A DNA stretch of 64,000 nucleotides, from positions 62,001 to 126,000 of the forward strand of contig VRMN01000015.1 in the NCBI GenBank assembly GCA_008690995.1, in the 5' to 3' direction. Every line of letters begins with the position of its first letter. The stretch's first letter is position 1. Shown here in pieces: positions 57,801 through 64,000 of this stretch. The notes below the pieces were generated by a model. The model was not told the origin of the DNA and searched no databases. It saw only the letters and a list, made by a program, of their open reading frames with translations. Source of the stretch: Porphyridium purpureum (lineage: Eukaryota > Rhodophyta > Bangiophyceae > Porphyridiales > Porphyridiaceae). The position numbers and the translations under genes are program-made.

Positions 57801-58332
57801 TCGGCCAATGACACCTGGTCGGCCGATGACACCTGGTCGGCCAATGACACCTGGTCGGCCGATGACACCTGGTCGGCCGATGACACCCGGCAGGCCAATG
57901 ACACCAGGGAGGCCAATGACACCTGGCCAGTCAGTGCAGGTGATGGCTTCTGGTCTCGTTCGTGCCACAGCAGGGAACCACGGGACATCGATGGCTGGTG
58001 GAATGGATATGGCCGGTTCGATGCGTATGGATGGTGGTGTGCACGCACCTAATCGGGGCGGGTTAGCCCGCGGCTGGGACGCAGACTCTGTGATGGTATC
58101 TCATGAACTGAATGTTCTGGAGAACCGAGAGAATGCCCCCGAACCTGCGTACCGTGGGCGGGACGCGTACGCTCCGCCGCGCGGCCGCGATGGCGCGGCG
58201 CGCGGTCACGGCGCTCGCACCGGAGACGGGCGCAGCGGACAAGCGGGCGCGGGTGTGGAATGGCGCGGACAGAAACCCGTGCCGCAGTGGATGAAGGAGA
58301 AGCAGGAACGTGAGCGCGCCAACCAGCAATGA
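51895..58332 (+). CDS. SPT6: Transcription elongation factor and histone chaperone SPT6
   Basis: 2,145 residues from ATG 51895, one exon. Acidic N-terminus (residues 1-~250, Asp/Glu runs and KKSR basic clusters), helical core, YqgF/RNase H-like fold near 1,000-1,100 (VHAVAVDADGVV), HhH near 1,262-1,302 (AAGLGPRKAAMVMQAL), DLD region, S1 domain near 1,550, and tandem SH2 from about 1,682 (LVIWCGGRPGDIRISHAY). SPT6 travels with RNA polymerase II and reassembles nucleosomes. The last ~215 residues are unusual: 13 copies of RPMTPG (1,931-2,010), then a Gly/Arg-rich end. Codons differ between the first four and later nine repeat units, suggesting two rounds of expansion. CYP51 is divergent upstream. 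Confidence 0.96.
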   Translation: MERKKFSLIDDQASDDDDDDAGLDEEIDTALAAKQGRAKKRGKGKVRRGVASDEEPEESDNEDDNNVGSKGDDEAADSSDDDDEKLNEYEKDDFMVDDDEEGEEEEHRKHRRRERKKRKRELDEELADEDLELLREAGVEVKRKSRLRRLKRDDDGDDDDDERVIDGLYGDDEDDGSDSDSQPRRRGKIREDVDDSESEDGLDDFIVSASRKKSRQRRTKKKEKLRSRLAAAGRAGSTKTGKTREAEEYDSDESLGAEDRARQMRKRYLLFGDGQRDVESYKGNRKFFDRDSALEALREQGVDQSLLDKVAAVRENSQDEGLEEEEELSDRARERRAKELEHRERQKRREDLKKYVAKLGQQRGVSLAEDGENQMDVAREDGDEAADHADDIEEETLGLPSLAVDVNVMSERFLTPADNRIRTQDEPEYLQEHWRALGSREFRHKTKQECEYAAEWIYEQAFYRDTFLLSQERAEGELVLEERKMRMISAIAEVLYFVHVDKLDIPFIAIYRAQSVYPELLVDLRDKQQWAEIENERRLLQNVSLGGTEPGSNLGLFFSPPDPNRTSWRSLWLILEWDVQWWQLQRVKDDCLRQIQASARLELFGQDDEGEKERMRQCAIKADQVYLIHDLQLALRCRADAKRPSIGTGGDSRGDSLSVPQRRRPRRKSEYAECAKFGLLEVLKYFGLSAAQLAENLMNNINYHSISLPEEVDLMGTLQTPEEVIFDWLVAHPNSFSLPTLKEEDRWNALHTSLEIQNSDPKAAIPSKVVERVLNHLVEAISVEFASDDRIAGFIRSELLRNMDHDLWLSSVPTELARSEIRNHHPLRPYVSIAQVPSGLVRQTYTFASMLYAESEGYCEIVIEIDPYRLEQLSAELRKSFQVASDPMVFSQLERLGMDAVAASQRWDLLRIQALKATQEKVVKRVLEEMKAMLAVESKLELKSSVTSDAFRVYNEKPVRCKEDDKDMAPRVLSLVLIDEEEMQKVERETRSMSVGPVRRERGQYVHAVAVDADGVVLHDEHFYVGSLFRGRYQNKVDHYNQERPLGGHDENGPKLARQCPGFLARFESLLAYTRPSVISIGLNRGGTNVMNLRTYVCDILIGILKNEGPKKAGAEVFQSLEGVSKSSSQGHREAESLAKNKLERFAFEEYGKEAKLMEYLVGQGHVVVVDDIPARLYADLKSTIRALPDTSSVYRRAVGLARFVQEPVHVYATLLSATSGKTVFNKTAALSFSLKLPLGETQFYLSKTERRDALRRGMMQSVAQLGVDINRLLKYEHMRPLLEFAAGLGPRKAAMVMQALELGLVAHSNKENNPASGSLAREFAGEAVADRKQLIKRVGLNKIVFQNVAGFIRVRDPETCVGGGTQESRQKRKERLRRRQRKGSAVSAEDEWDPLEDTRIHPEQYHTALKICKEAHDDNQGGSGKSKREIDAVEHLLEVMNDPNSMSSLDLRSYAAILENAGRGPTWFTTQMVVSELKDPFHDHRRPYADELDDTHAADAQDDRAQNQDRGGESKYRAINPCAKRRFYIICDATETQINERSLLAATRLRVTKGRNCGLACSLMHDLQGFIPRENVPVEPPPNEDENQWLEKLHGFVSAHDSLPVLVEKIDYERMFLRLTAQVEQLKKFVGQEDPAIFEKWTFTRPYEDDVARAAGLAAQGSVVPTMTEAQMVSEQVRNHPNYKEAYSRSQVEMLLRRGPTAAGTVLVIWCGGRPGDIRISHAYSDTVAGGEGGLQTYIVHLRVTEKEMENIPGVYTYVTQDDIPYNSMEALLETEVDTVQDFFILASQHRKFVRGGETALANRVREEKRVAQNKRIIPYGVAYSQFPGYLALFYIAPPSNQLIREVVRVTRNGFQFRNRNVVFPDLDELFSWFKRHYKEGAPDSLTGVASAGAAAVGITRPRSRSGTPGAGGASGSRPGTPGRPTTPNRPMTPGRPMTPGRPMTPGRPMTPGRSGRPMTPGRPMTPGRPMTPGRPMTPGRPMTPGRPMTPGRPMTPGRPMTPGRPMTPGQSVQVMASGLVRATAGNHGTSMAGGMDMAGSMRMDGGVHAPNRGGLARGWDADSVMVSHELNVLENRENAPEPAYRGRDAYAPPRGRDGAARGHGARTGDGRSGQAGAGVEWRGQKPVPQWMKEKQERERANQQ
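57685..57927 (+). repeat. 18-bp coding tandem repeat (13 RPMTPG units) in SPT6
   Basis: 243 bp: four units, an RSG interruption, then nine units. Early units use acg-cca-ggc-cga-ccg codons; later units use aca-cct-ggt-cgg-cca/ccg, so the two blocks expanded separately. The protein repeat carries a Thr-Pro in each unit. Confidence 0.95.
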
Positions 58333-58635
58333 GGCCACGCGCGTCGCGGTAGATCCCCCCACAATTAAAATGACGCGGGAAAGAACTCGAATTTCTCTCC
58401 GAAAATCAAGCAGCCAAAGATTCACGCCGCAAAGTTGAGCTGTGCGAACGCCGCGCGCCGACAGACTGTGCGGTGCGCAGCCAGCGCGTCCGCAGCCGCG
58501 CTGCGCTGTGTGCAGGGCCCTTTGCACTCCGCCACGCTCGACGCCTGACCGAGCGCTGCGCTGCTGCCAGAACCTCCGTCACTGCTGTTGCCGCCACCGC
58601 TGGTGCTGTGGCTGGTGTTACGAAGTCTTTGTGTC
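58333..58635. other. SPT6-kinase intergenic interval
   Basis: 303 bp between same-strand genes. No exact ACTGTAC motif or clear TATA box; a TTAAAATGA word near 58366. The kinase promoter must lie here or in the SPT6 end. Confidence 0.35.
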
Positions 58636-59775
58636 ATGGATGAGACGTCGGCCCCGATACAGGCTTTGGACGGGGATGGCGGTCCAATTCCTTGGAACTC
58701 GGCCCATATTGGCGCAGAACCCGCACTTCAGGAGGAAGGCGAGAAGAATGGTGATTCGCACGGCACGCATGTGCATCGTGTAGGCGAGTATGCTCTGGAG
58801 CATGTGCTGGGGTACGGCCACTTTGCCGAGGTGTGGAAGGCGGTGCATGTGCCGTCCGGCGAGCCGTTTGCGATCAAGGTGATCCACCGGAACTCGCCGG
58901 CTATGCGCGAGCTGGATAAGGCGGATGATCGCATCAAAACGGAGGTTCGCATCATGCGCACGCTGCGGCACCGAAATATCGTGCGCATCCATCATGTCCT
59001 GCACAGCCAAAACCGCTTCTACCTGATCATGGATTACATACCGAACGGTGAGCTGTTTGGAAGAGTATCACGTGCTGGTCGCCTCACGGAGCCTGTTGCG
59101 CGTAGGTACTTCAAACAGATCATTGACGCCATCGTGTATTGTCACAGCAGAGCTGTTTACCACCGAGACATCAAGCCGGAGAATCTTCTGCTGGACGAAG
59201 AGGACCAAATCAAAATAACGGATTTTGGCATGGGCTTCTGGCGTGAGCAAACCACTGCTCGAAGGATGAGCCAGGACGCGGGCAATGCGTTGCCAGAGCT
59301 TCTCAGCTCTTTCATTGCCACACCGGCATACACTGCGCCGGAAATGCTTGTCAGCATACAGACTGGCTATCGTGGCGACAAGCTGGATATTTGGGACTGC
59401 GGGGTGGTGCTGTACGTTATGCTGTACGGGCGCGTACCGTTCACGGCCGAGACAGAAACTCAGCTTTTTCGCCAGATCGTCTTTGGCACCGTCGAGTTTG
59501 CGCCGACTGTTTCTTTCAGTGCAATAGATCTTATGGGTCGTTTGCTTGAGAAGGATCCGGAAAAGCGCGCATCATGCGAAGATATTGTTGAGCATCCGTG
59601 GATGAGAGACGACCCGCTCGTCCCTCTGGGGGCTCTCCTAATGGAGGTCGGAACGAAGGACTCAGAAAGTGACAACGCTGATGTGAGCGGCGGCCCTCTC
59701 GCTTCTAATGCATGTACATCGCCTCCTCCTCCGCCTCCACCGCCGCCGCCGCCGCCACCTCCACCAAAGAATTGA
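58636..59775 (+). CDS. Ser/Thr protein kinase of the CAMK/SnRK type with polyproline tail
   Basis: 379 residues from ATG 58636 (MDETSAPIQ); the upstream 16 codons are less likely. The kinase domain spans about residues 52-320: Gly loop LGYGHFAEVWKA, AIKVIHRN, the HRDIKPENLLL catalytic loop, DFGMGF and an APE motif in YTAPEML. The activation segment is about 15 residues longer than usual, with Ser and Thr residues, and ends ATPAYTAPE. Motifs resemble CAMK-group kinases (CIPK/SnRK or CHK-like). No NAF, UBA or C2 regulatory domain follows; the C-terminus ends in Pro-rich repeats (15 prolines in a row), a possible SH3/WW or profilin site. Substrates unknown. Confidence 0.87.
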   Translation: MDETSAPIQALDGDGGPIPWNSAHIGAEPALQEEGEKNGDSHGTHVHRVGEYALEHVLGYGHFAEVWKAVHVPSGEPFAIKVIHRNSPAMRELDKADDRIKTEVRIMRTLRHRNIVRIHHVLHSQNRFYLIMDYIPNGELFGRVSRAGRLTEPVARRYFKQIIDAIVYCHSRAVYHRDIKPENLLLDEEDQIKITDFGMGFWREQTTARRMSQDAGNALPELLSSFIATPAYTAPEMLVSIQTGYRGDKLDIWDCGVVLYVMLYGRVPFTAETETQLFRQIVFGTVEFAPTVSFSAIDLMGRLLEKDPEKRASCEDIVEHPWMRDDPLVPLGALLMEVGTKDSESDNADVSGGPLASNACTSPPPPPPPPPPPPPPPKN

Positions 59776-59941
59776 CGGCGTCGAAACATGAACGTGTCCA
59801 CCTGTGGACGTCGAAATGGTTGAGAAACTTTGCGGACAGTTTTAATGATGGCCGGGCGGAAAGAATCCCTCACTTTGCGCATCCAAGCGCTCAAGTATAG
59901 CGACGGAACGTGACTACCGTCACGTCCTTGGAGGCACGACG

Positions 59942-60595
59942 CTACGGCGTTGATTCGACTTGGTGGGCTCCCTTCGCATATTGGCACACATATTCGTGCC
60001 ATTCCTGGAAAATGCGCTCGCAGTATTGTCTCCTTACGGCGTCTAGCTTGAGCTGAGTTTCCGACGGCACGCGAGTGCGTAGACGATGATCAAAATAAGA
60101 TTGACGCGTACGGGAGGCAGATGCCAGTCTCTTCACGAACGATGACTGTGTGCTTCTCTGCCGCGCACCTTTTTTTGCGCAGCTCGCAGACTCCCGGCGC
60201 TTGTTCTTGGCGGGCTTCTTGCGCGCACTCAGCGGTGTTCTCTGAACGTCACAAGCCGACTCGTTGAAAGAAGCAGCAGCCGTTGGCGTGATGTTCGGCT
60301 CTAACCATGATCGGGTTGCGCTTCTTTCCGAGACGTACGCCTCTTCATGTATTTTTTCAATGAAGGATGGCCAATCAGGTTGCAACACCTCGTGCGTGAC
60401 GGCGGGAAACACAACGCAGAATGTGTCTAGCTCGCTTCCAACCGATGAACTCGGCCGCAATGATGAGTCTTCCACCTTTGCGCCTGCATGGCTTGTACTC
60501 GTTCCCATGAGCTGCGGGCCACCGTTCCACAGATCGACGGTCCAAGCGGAAAGAGCATCCTCGGGGAATTCCATGGTCTGCAAGGGGAGCTCCAA
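59942..60595 (-). CDS. Hypothetical basic protein
   Basis: 217 residues from ATG 60595. No recognisable domain. The N-terminal third is acidic/neutral with Trp and Pro (AWTVDLWNGGPQ); a short conserved-looking stretch DWPSFIEKIHEEAY follows. Residues ~120-180 are basic and Ser/Lys/Arg-rich (ARKKPAKNKRRES) and could be a nuclear localisation signal. The C-terminus is a helix (ETQLKLDAVRRQYCERIFQEW). A TATATAA element (minus strand, 60740-60746) lies 145 bp upstream, and composition differs from antisense noise, so I treat it as a real gene. Function unknown. Confidence 0.6.
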   Translation of the reverse strand: MELPLQTMEFPEDALSAWTVDLWNGGPQLMGTSTSHAGAKVEDSSLRPSSSVGSELDTFCVVFPAVTHEVLQPDWPSFIEKIHEEAYVSERSATRSWLEPNITPTAAASFNESACDVQRTPLSARKKPAKNKRRESASCAKKGARQRSTQSSFVKRLASASRTRQSYFDHRLRTRVPSETQLKLDAVRRQYCERIFQEWHEYVCQYAKGAHQVESTP

Positions 60596-61474
60596 AAGCT
60601 CTCGTAGATGGGGGTTCTCGCTTACGCTTGTGTCCTGTCGCCGCTGGAGCAGAGTGAAAACCTCCGTTCAAACCTTTCTGTGGTCGCACTGGACGTGTTT
60701 CTGTCTCCCCGCTCTCGGTCCGGCGATCCGCGTTCGACCTTATATAATGCCAAGGGCAGAGACGTGTGCCATAACACCCACAGAAACGGATTCACACGCT
60801 TGATGATGGCAGGGATTAAACGACTTGCTTGCAAACCTCATCGAAATCTAGGTCCGTGTGCGTCGAGAGGCCAGCGCGTGCCAAGTGGCACAGCGTGAAT
60901 CACATTCCCCAATGGACAGCGGCTCTTCCAATCACGCACGGGAGCGCACATTCTGTGACTTTCTCTACCGCTGTTACTTCCACGTCGCGTGAGTGTCATG
61001 CAACTCGATCCGACTCTCCAGCAGCGCTTGGCGTGTCGCAACGTGTGGACATCGTCACCGTGGCACAAAAAGAGGGAATAAGAAAAACGGCTTGTGTAAA
61101 GCTTGCGTCTGATAGAGTCGACGTAGAAAGAAAGAGCGCTGGCAGAAAGCCGTCTGGAGGCACCGGCTTCAACACAGAACACGGCGTCGCCACTGGGTGA
61201 GTTTGTGGGGGAAGACGACCATCGCGCAAACACGCTGAGAACTGACCCACGCAACAAATAAATAATTGCGGAGGTCACGCGTCGCACGTCACGGCACACG
61301 TGACGCGAGGGTTCGAATACGATTCCGTAAGGAGGCAAAAGAGTCACAAAGAAACAATTCAATTTTGATTCTACTTCTGCAAAGCTCACAATCGTACGCA
61401 ACACGTCGGGGCTAATGACGCTCACTCGCTTTTCTACGCAGCACAAGGCACGGCCGTTCCTCGCACGTGCAGAG
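60596..61474. promoter_or_regulatory. Interval between hypothetical gene and P5C dehydrogenase
   Basis: 879 bp. TATATAA for the hypothetical gene at 60740-60746 (minus strand). A 202-codon minus-strand frame (60838-61446) has no recognisable features and is probably fortuitous. The rest would be the P5C dehydrogenase 3' flank. No RNA gene seen. Confidence 0.4.
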
Positions 61475-63211
61475 TTACGCGTCCATGTGTGGATACGACC
61501 AGCCCGGCAATCCGGTAAACGATTCCTTGACGCTGCGTGGAGAAACCCAGCGCATCAAATTGACGGGCGACCCGCTCTTGTCGTTGGTGCCGGACCGCCG
61601 CGAGCCGCCAAATGGCTGCTGAGAAACAATTGAGCCTGTGCTTTGGTTGTTAATGTAAAAGTTGCCCGCAGCATCGCGCAACGTATCGGATGCCTTCAAA
61701 ATCGCCGCGCGATCGCGCGCGAAAATACTGCCCGTGAGTGCATAGCCGCTCGTCTGGTTGACAAGGTGCAATACTGCCTCGAAGCTCTGTTCCGCGTCCA
61801 CCGAGTCGTCGTATGGATAAACAGTCAGCACCGGCCCAAAGATCTCCTGCTCCATGGTTTCGTAGTGCGGATTCGTAGTCTCGATGATTGTCGGCGCGAT
61901 GAAGTATCCCTTGGACATGTCGGCGACCCCGCCACAAATAATATGCGCATCGCTGCTCGCTCGTGCGCGCTCAATGTATCCCTGCACGCGCATAAACGCG
62001 CGCTCGTTGATCACGGCGGTCATAAAGTTTCGGAAGTCCATGGGACTGCCCATTGATACCTTCTCCACCTGCTCTACTAGTTTCTGCCTGAGCTGCGGCC
62101 AAAGCGAGCGTGGCACGTACATGCGGCTTGTCGCCGAACACTTTTGGCCCTGATATTCAAACGCGCCACGGATGGTTGCATGCAGAACGTTTTCCAAATC
62201 CGCACTGTGGTGCACCACGTGGAAGTTCTTCCCGCCCGTTTCTCCGACAATGCGCGGGTACGACTTGTACGTATCCAGACGCTCACCCACGTCGCGCCAG
62301 ATCTGGTTGAAAACCGCCGTGCTCCCTGTAAAGTGCACTGCGGCGAAATCTGGACTCGTCAGAGTGGCCTCCGAATATATTTTGCCGTTGCCTGGCAAGA
62401 ACTGGATGACGCCGTCCGGCAGGCCGGCCTCACGCAAGATATCGTACACAATATACGCCGCGTGCGTCGCGTTCTCGGCCGGCTTCATGAGCGCCACATT
62501 GCCCATAATCACAGGCGAGCTAGGAAGGTTCGCGGTGATGGCGATGAAGTTGAATGGCGTGATGCAGCTCACGAAGCCCTCCAGCGGGCGATACTCCATG
62601 CGATTCCACACGCCCGGCGAGTTCTCCGGCGGCTGCCACGCATGGATGTGTTCGGCCCAGCGCGCAGCAAAGCGCCAAAAGTCAATGGTTTCTACGGCGG
62701 CATCGATTTCTGCCTGCCACGCCGTCTTCCCCTGCCCAAGCATCACCGCTGCGTTCAGGCGTTGCCGGTACTTGCCCGCCAGCAGGTCGGCCGCCTTGAG
62801 GAACACCGCGTTCCTCTCATCCTGCGGCCAGGACGCCCACTGGGTCTTTGCGCGCATGGCGCCATCGATCGCAGACTTGACTGTGCCCTCATCGAGCTCA
62901 TCATACACGCAAATGCTCTTTTCGTGGTGGTGTGGCATCGGCTGGCGCACAGCAACGCCCGTCCATACGTCCTTTCCATCCACAATACATGGCACGCGCA
63001 ACGGATCCTCCGACGCCTGTTTATCCAGACGCTCAAGCTCGTCCTGCAGCGCAGCCCGTTCTGCCGAGCCCGGCGCATAGTGCAAGAACGGCTCGTTCTT
63101 GATCTGCGGGAGCTTGGACGCGCCGCTCCAGACCATGCGGCGCGCACCCGGCGAGTGTCGCGTTCGCAGCATCGCGGCAGTGCCCACACGCATGCGCAAA
63201 ACAGTCGCCAT
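61475..63211 (-). CDS. P5CDH: Delta-1-pyrroline-5-carboxylate dehydrogenase (ALDH4A1/P5CDH)
   Basis: 578 residues. Oxidises glutamate-gamma-semialdehyde (from proline) to glutamate with NAD in the mitochondrial matrix. The N-terminus (MATVLRMRVGTAAMLRTRHS, Arg-rich, amphipathic) fits a mitochondrial presequence. ALDH marks: NAD-binding FTGSTAVFNQIW, the general base in VGETGGKN, the catalytic Cys at about residue 358 in EYQGQKCSATSR, and EIFGPVLTVYPY. Family-specific blocks such as ITPFNFIAI and the C-terminal QQPFGGSRRSGTNDKSGSP separate ALDH4 from other ALDHs. Full length. A TATATAAA-like element lies 270 bp upstream on the minus strand (about 63475-63482). Confidence 0.95.
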   Translation of the reverse strand: MATVLRMRVGTAAMLRTRHSPGARRMVWSGASKLPQIKNEPFLHYAPGSAERAALQDELERLDKQASEDPLRVPCIVDGKDVWTGVAVRQPMPHHHEKSICVYDELDEGTVKSAIDGAMRAKTQWASWPQDERNAVFLKAADLLAGKYRQRLNAAVMLGQGKTAWQAEIDAAVETIDFWRFAARWAEHIHAWQPPENSPGVWNRMEYRPLEGFVSCITPFNFIAITANLPSSPVIMGNVALMKPAENATHAAYIVYDILREAGLPDGVIQFLPGNGKIYSEATLTSPDFAAVHFTGSTAVFNQIWRDVGERLDTYKSYPRIVGETGGKNFHVVHHSADLENVLHATIRGAFEYQGQKCSATSRMYVPRSLWPQLRQKLVEQVEKVSMGSPMDFRNFMTAVINERAFMRVQGYIERARASSDAHIICGGVADMSKGYFIAPTIIETTNPHYETMEQEIFGPVLTVYPYDDSVDAEQSFEAVLHLVNQTSGYALTGSIFARDRAAILKASDTLRDAAGNFYINNQSTGSIVSQQPFGGSRRSGTNDKSGSPVNLMRWVSPRSVKESFTGLPGWSYPHMDA

Positions 63212-63547
63212 CTAAGCGCGTCGTCCTATCTGCGAGCTCTTCCACGATCTCATCCACTATCGGCGCATCGCCACACGCCGTCACGTCGCGCCATGGCCAT
63301 CGAGTTCTCCCCTCCATGCTTCCACATGTAGCGTCGGCGCCCGCGAGATTTTCCACACAGCTCACGGCTTATCGGCTTATCGGCTTACCGGCTTACCGGC
63401 TTGTCGGTTCCAACGGTTTATCGGCTCACGTCGTCCATTCGTTCGAGTCAAACGAACACACGCGCCGGTTTGTTTTTTATATATTTTAAATCACGCGTGT
63501 GTTTACATAATGGACATTAAATAATTGCGCCCTTTTTGAGCTTTGTG
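63212..63547. promoter_or_regulatory. P5C dehydrogenase promoter with 8-bp tandem repeat
   Basis: 336 bp. An 8-bp tandem block of ATCGGCTT-type units (six units, 63363-63410) and a further AACGGTTTATCGGCTC copy; CCGGTTT near 63465; and an AT-rich TTTTTTATATATTTTAAA (63473-63490) giving a TATA-like element on the minus strand. Confidence 0.5.
63363..63410. repeat. 8-bp tandem repeat, ATCGGCTT/ACCGGCTT units
   Basis: Six consecutive units with small changes. The reverse complement (AAGCCGAT) matches the shorter GATAAGCC tandem at 33491-33506, so the same 8-mer family recurs 30 kb apart. Confidence 0.85.
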
Positions 63548-64000
63548 CTAGAAGAAGTACTTGGCTTGTGTGCAGCTGCGCTCGTCGATGTAGCGCAGCA
63601 GGTCCTTCTTGGTCAAGATGCCCTTGACCAAGCCGTCCTCCACGACCAGCGCGTGCCGCACGCCCATCTGGACAAACAAGTCGTACACCGCGAGAATGGG
63701 CGTGCTCGGAAGCACCATGGGCAGAAAGTGATCCACCCATTTGGCCCAAATCAACGGAATCCCTTCCGCATCCGGATTCACCGAGGTAGGCTCGTCTAGA
63801 CTCAGTCCAAAGTGCGCCGTCAGAGAGCCAATGGCCCACTGAGAGGACATCGTGTCGTGCTGCTCTTCGCCAGCGTCATAGTTGGGTGCGTCCGAGATGG
63901 ATACGGGTGTGACGTCGCCGCTGGCCGACGGATGCTGCCGCGACCCGTTCGAGTCAGATCGCTCGATCATCTGACATGCGGTAACATCAAACAAGACTTC
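63548..64000 (-). CDS. CLC-type chloride channel/antiporter, C-terminal CBS region (partial at right edge)
   Basis: About 150 residues, open to the right edge, so most of the protein (the membrane part) lies outside. The visible C-terminus is a Ser/Asp-rich cytosolic linker followed by the second CBS domain: PILAVYDLFVQMGVRHALVV, then GLVKGILTKKDLLRYIDE, the ending typical of CLC-3/Gef1-type intracellular CLC proteins. These move chloride (often in exchange for protons) across endosomal or vacuolar membranes; CBS pairs bind nucleotides. Assignment as CLC rather than another CBS protein rests on this ending. AATTATTTAATG-type sequence follows the stop. Confidence 0.7.
   Translation of the reverse strand, partial: EVLFDVTACQMIERSDSNGSRQHPSASGDVTPVSISDAPNYDAGEEQHDTMSSQWAIGSLTAHFGLSLDEPTSVNPDAEGIPLIWAKWVDHFLPMVLPSTPILAVYDLFVQMGVRHALVVEDGLVKGILTKKDLLRYIDERSCTQAKYFF

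Noticed and set aside
57528-57968. Minus-strand frame with repeated VIGRPG
   Set aside because: Antisense of the SPT6 18-bp tandem repeat.
61305-61330. GGGTTCGAAT, T-loop-like sequence suggesting a tRNA
   Set aside because: No matching acceptor stem, D-arm or anticodon arm around it.
60838-61446. 202-codon minus-strand frame
   Set aside because: No recognisable domain, Cys/Arg/Ser-rich noise-like composition, sits in the P5CDH 3' flank.

Overview
This window looks like nuclear DNA from a unicellular photosynthetic eukaryote, most likely a red alga of the Porphyridium type. The evidence: every gene reads as one long open frame, including genes of 2,303 and 2,145 codons. Gene density is high and G+C is moderately high. 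The genes combine eukaryotic regulators (TOR, a MAP kinase kinase, SPT6, UTP10, an OS-9-like lectin) with nuclear genes for plastid proteins (a Tat subunit, SufS, a CruA/CruP cyclase, phytoene synthase) that carry arginine-rich, transit-peptide-like N-termini. The species is an inference; no rRNA or plastid marker is present to fix it.

Layout. 1-3295: C-terminal part of TOR kinase, cut by the left edge. 3.5-6.9 kb: a three-finger C2H2 protein and an OS-9-like ER lectin, divergent. 6.9-8.4 kb: about 1.5 kb without a convincing gene. 8.4-11.6 kb: a GT31 glycosyltransferase and a membrane/coiled-coil/TPR protein, divergent. 11.7-16.3 kb: three plastid genes (TatB/Hcf106-like, SufS, CruP-like). 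16.5-20.2 kb: a Tim17-like protein, a sterol 3-beta-dehydrogenase-like protein and phytoene synthase, all on the minus strand. 21.3-29.4 kb: a small bZIP factor, an alpha/beta hydrolase, a MAPKK, a UBA/CUE-like plus Smr protein, and a plastid-targeted protein of unknown function. 29.9-31.5 kb: an 8-bp tandem array and a decayed Tc1/mariner transposon with inverted/direct-repeat ends. 32-36 kb: a multi-pass membrane protein and two convergent BAR-like paralogues. 36.6-43.5 kb: UTP10/HEATR1. 43.7-48.8 kb: a whole-looking, very young Ty1/copia LTR element. 49.3-59.8 kb: CYP51 and SPT6 on a divergent promoter, then a protein kinase. 59.9-64 kb: an unknown basic protein, P5C dehydrogenase, and the C-terminus of a CLC-type chloride channel cut by the right edge.

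Functional themes. Two carotenoid-related enzymes (CruP-like, phytoene synthase) and two sterol enzymes (CYP51, 3-beta-dehydrogenase) lie in the window, but apart from the plastid trio at 11.7-16.3 kb there is no obvious operon logic. SufS and CruP are separated by only 45 bp.

The most interesting signals are regulatory. The 7-mer ACTGTAC/GTACAGT occurs about 20 times in promoter or leader DNA but was noticed only twice in coding DNA. Most start codons are preceded by a strongly purine-rich (GA) leader on the sense strand. SPT6 also carries a 13-unit RPMTPG tail resembling the repeat tails of Spt5. No tRNA, rRNA, CRISPR or recognisable ncRNA was seen.
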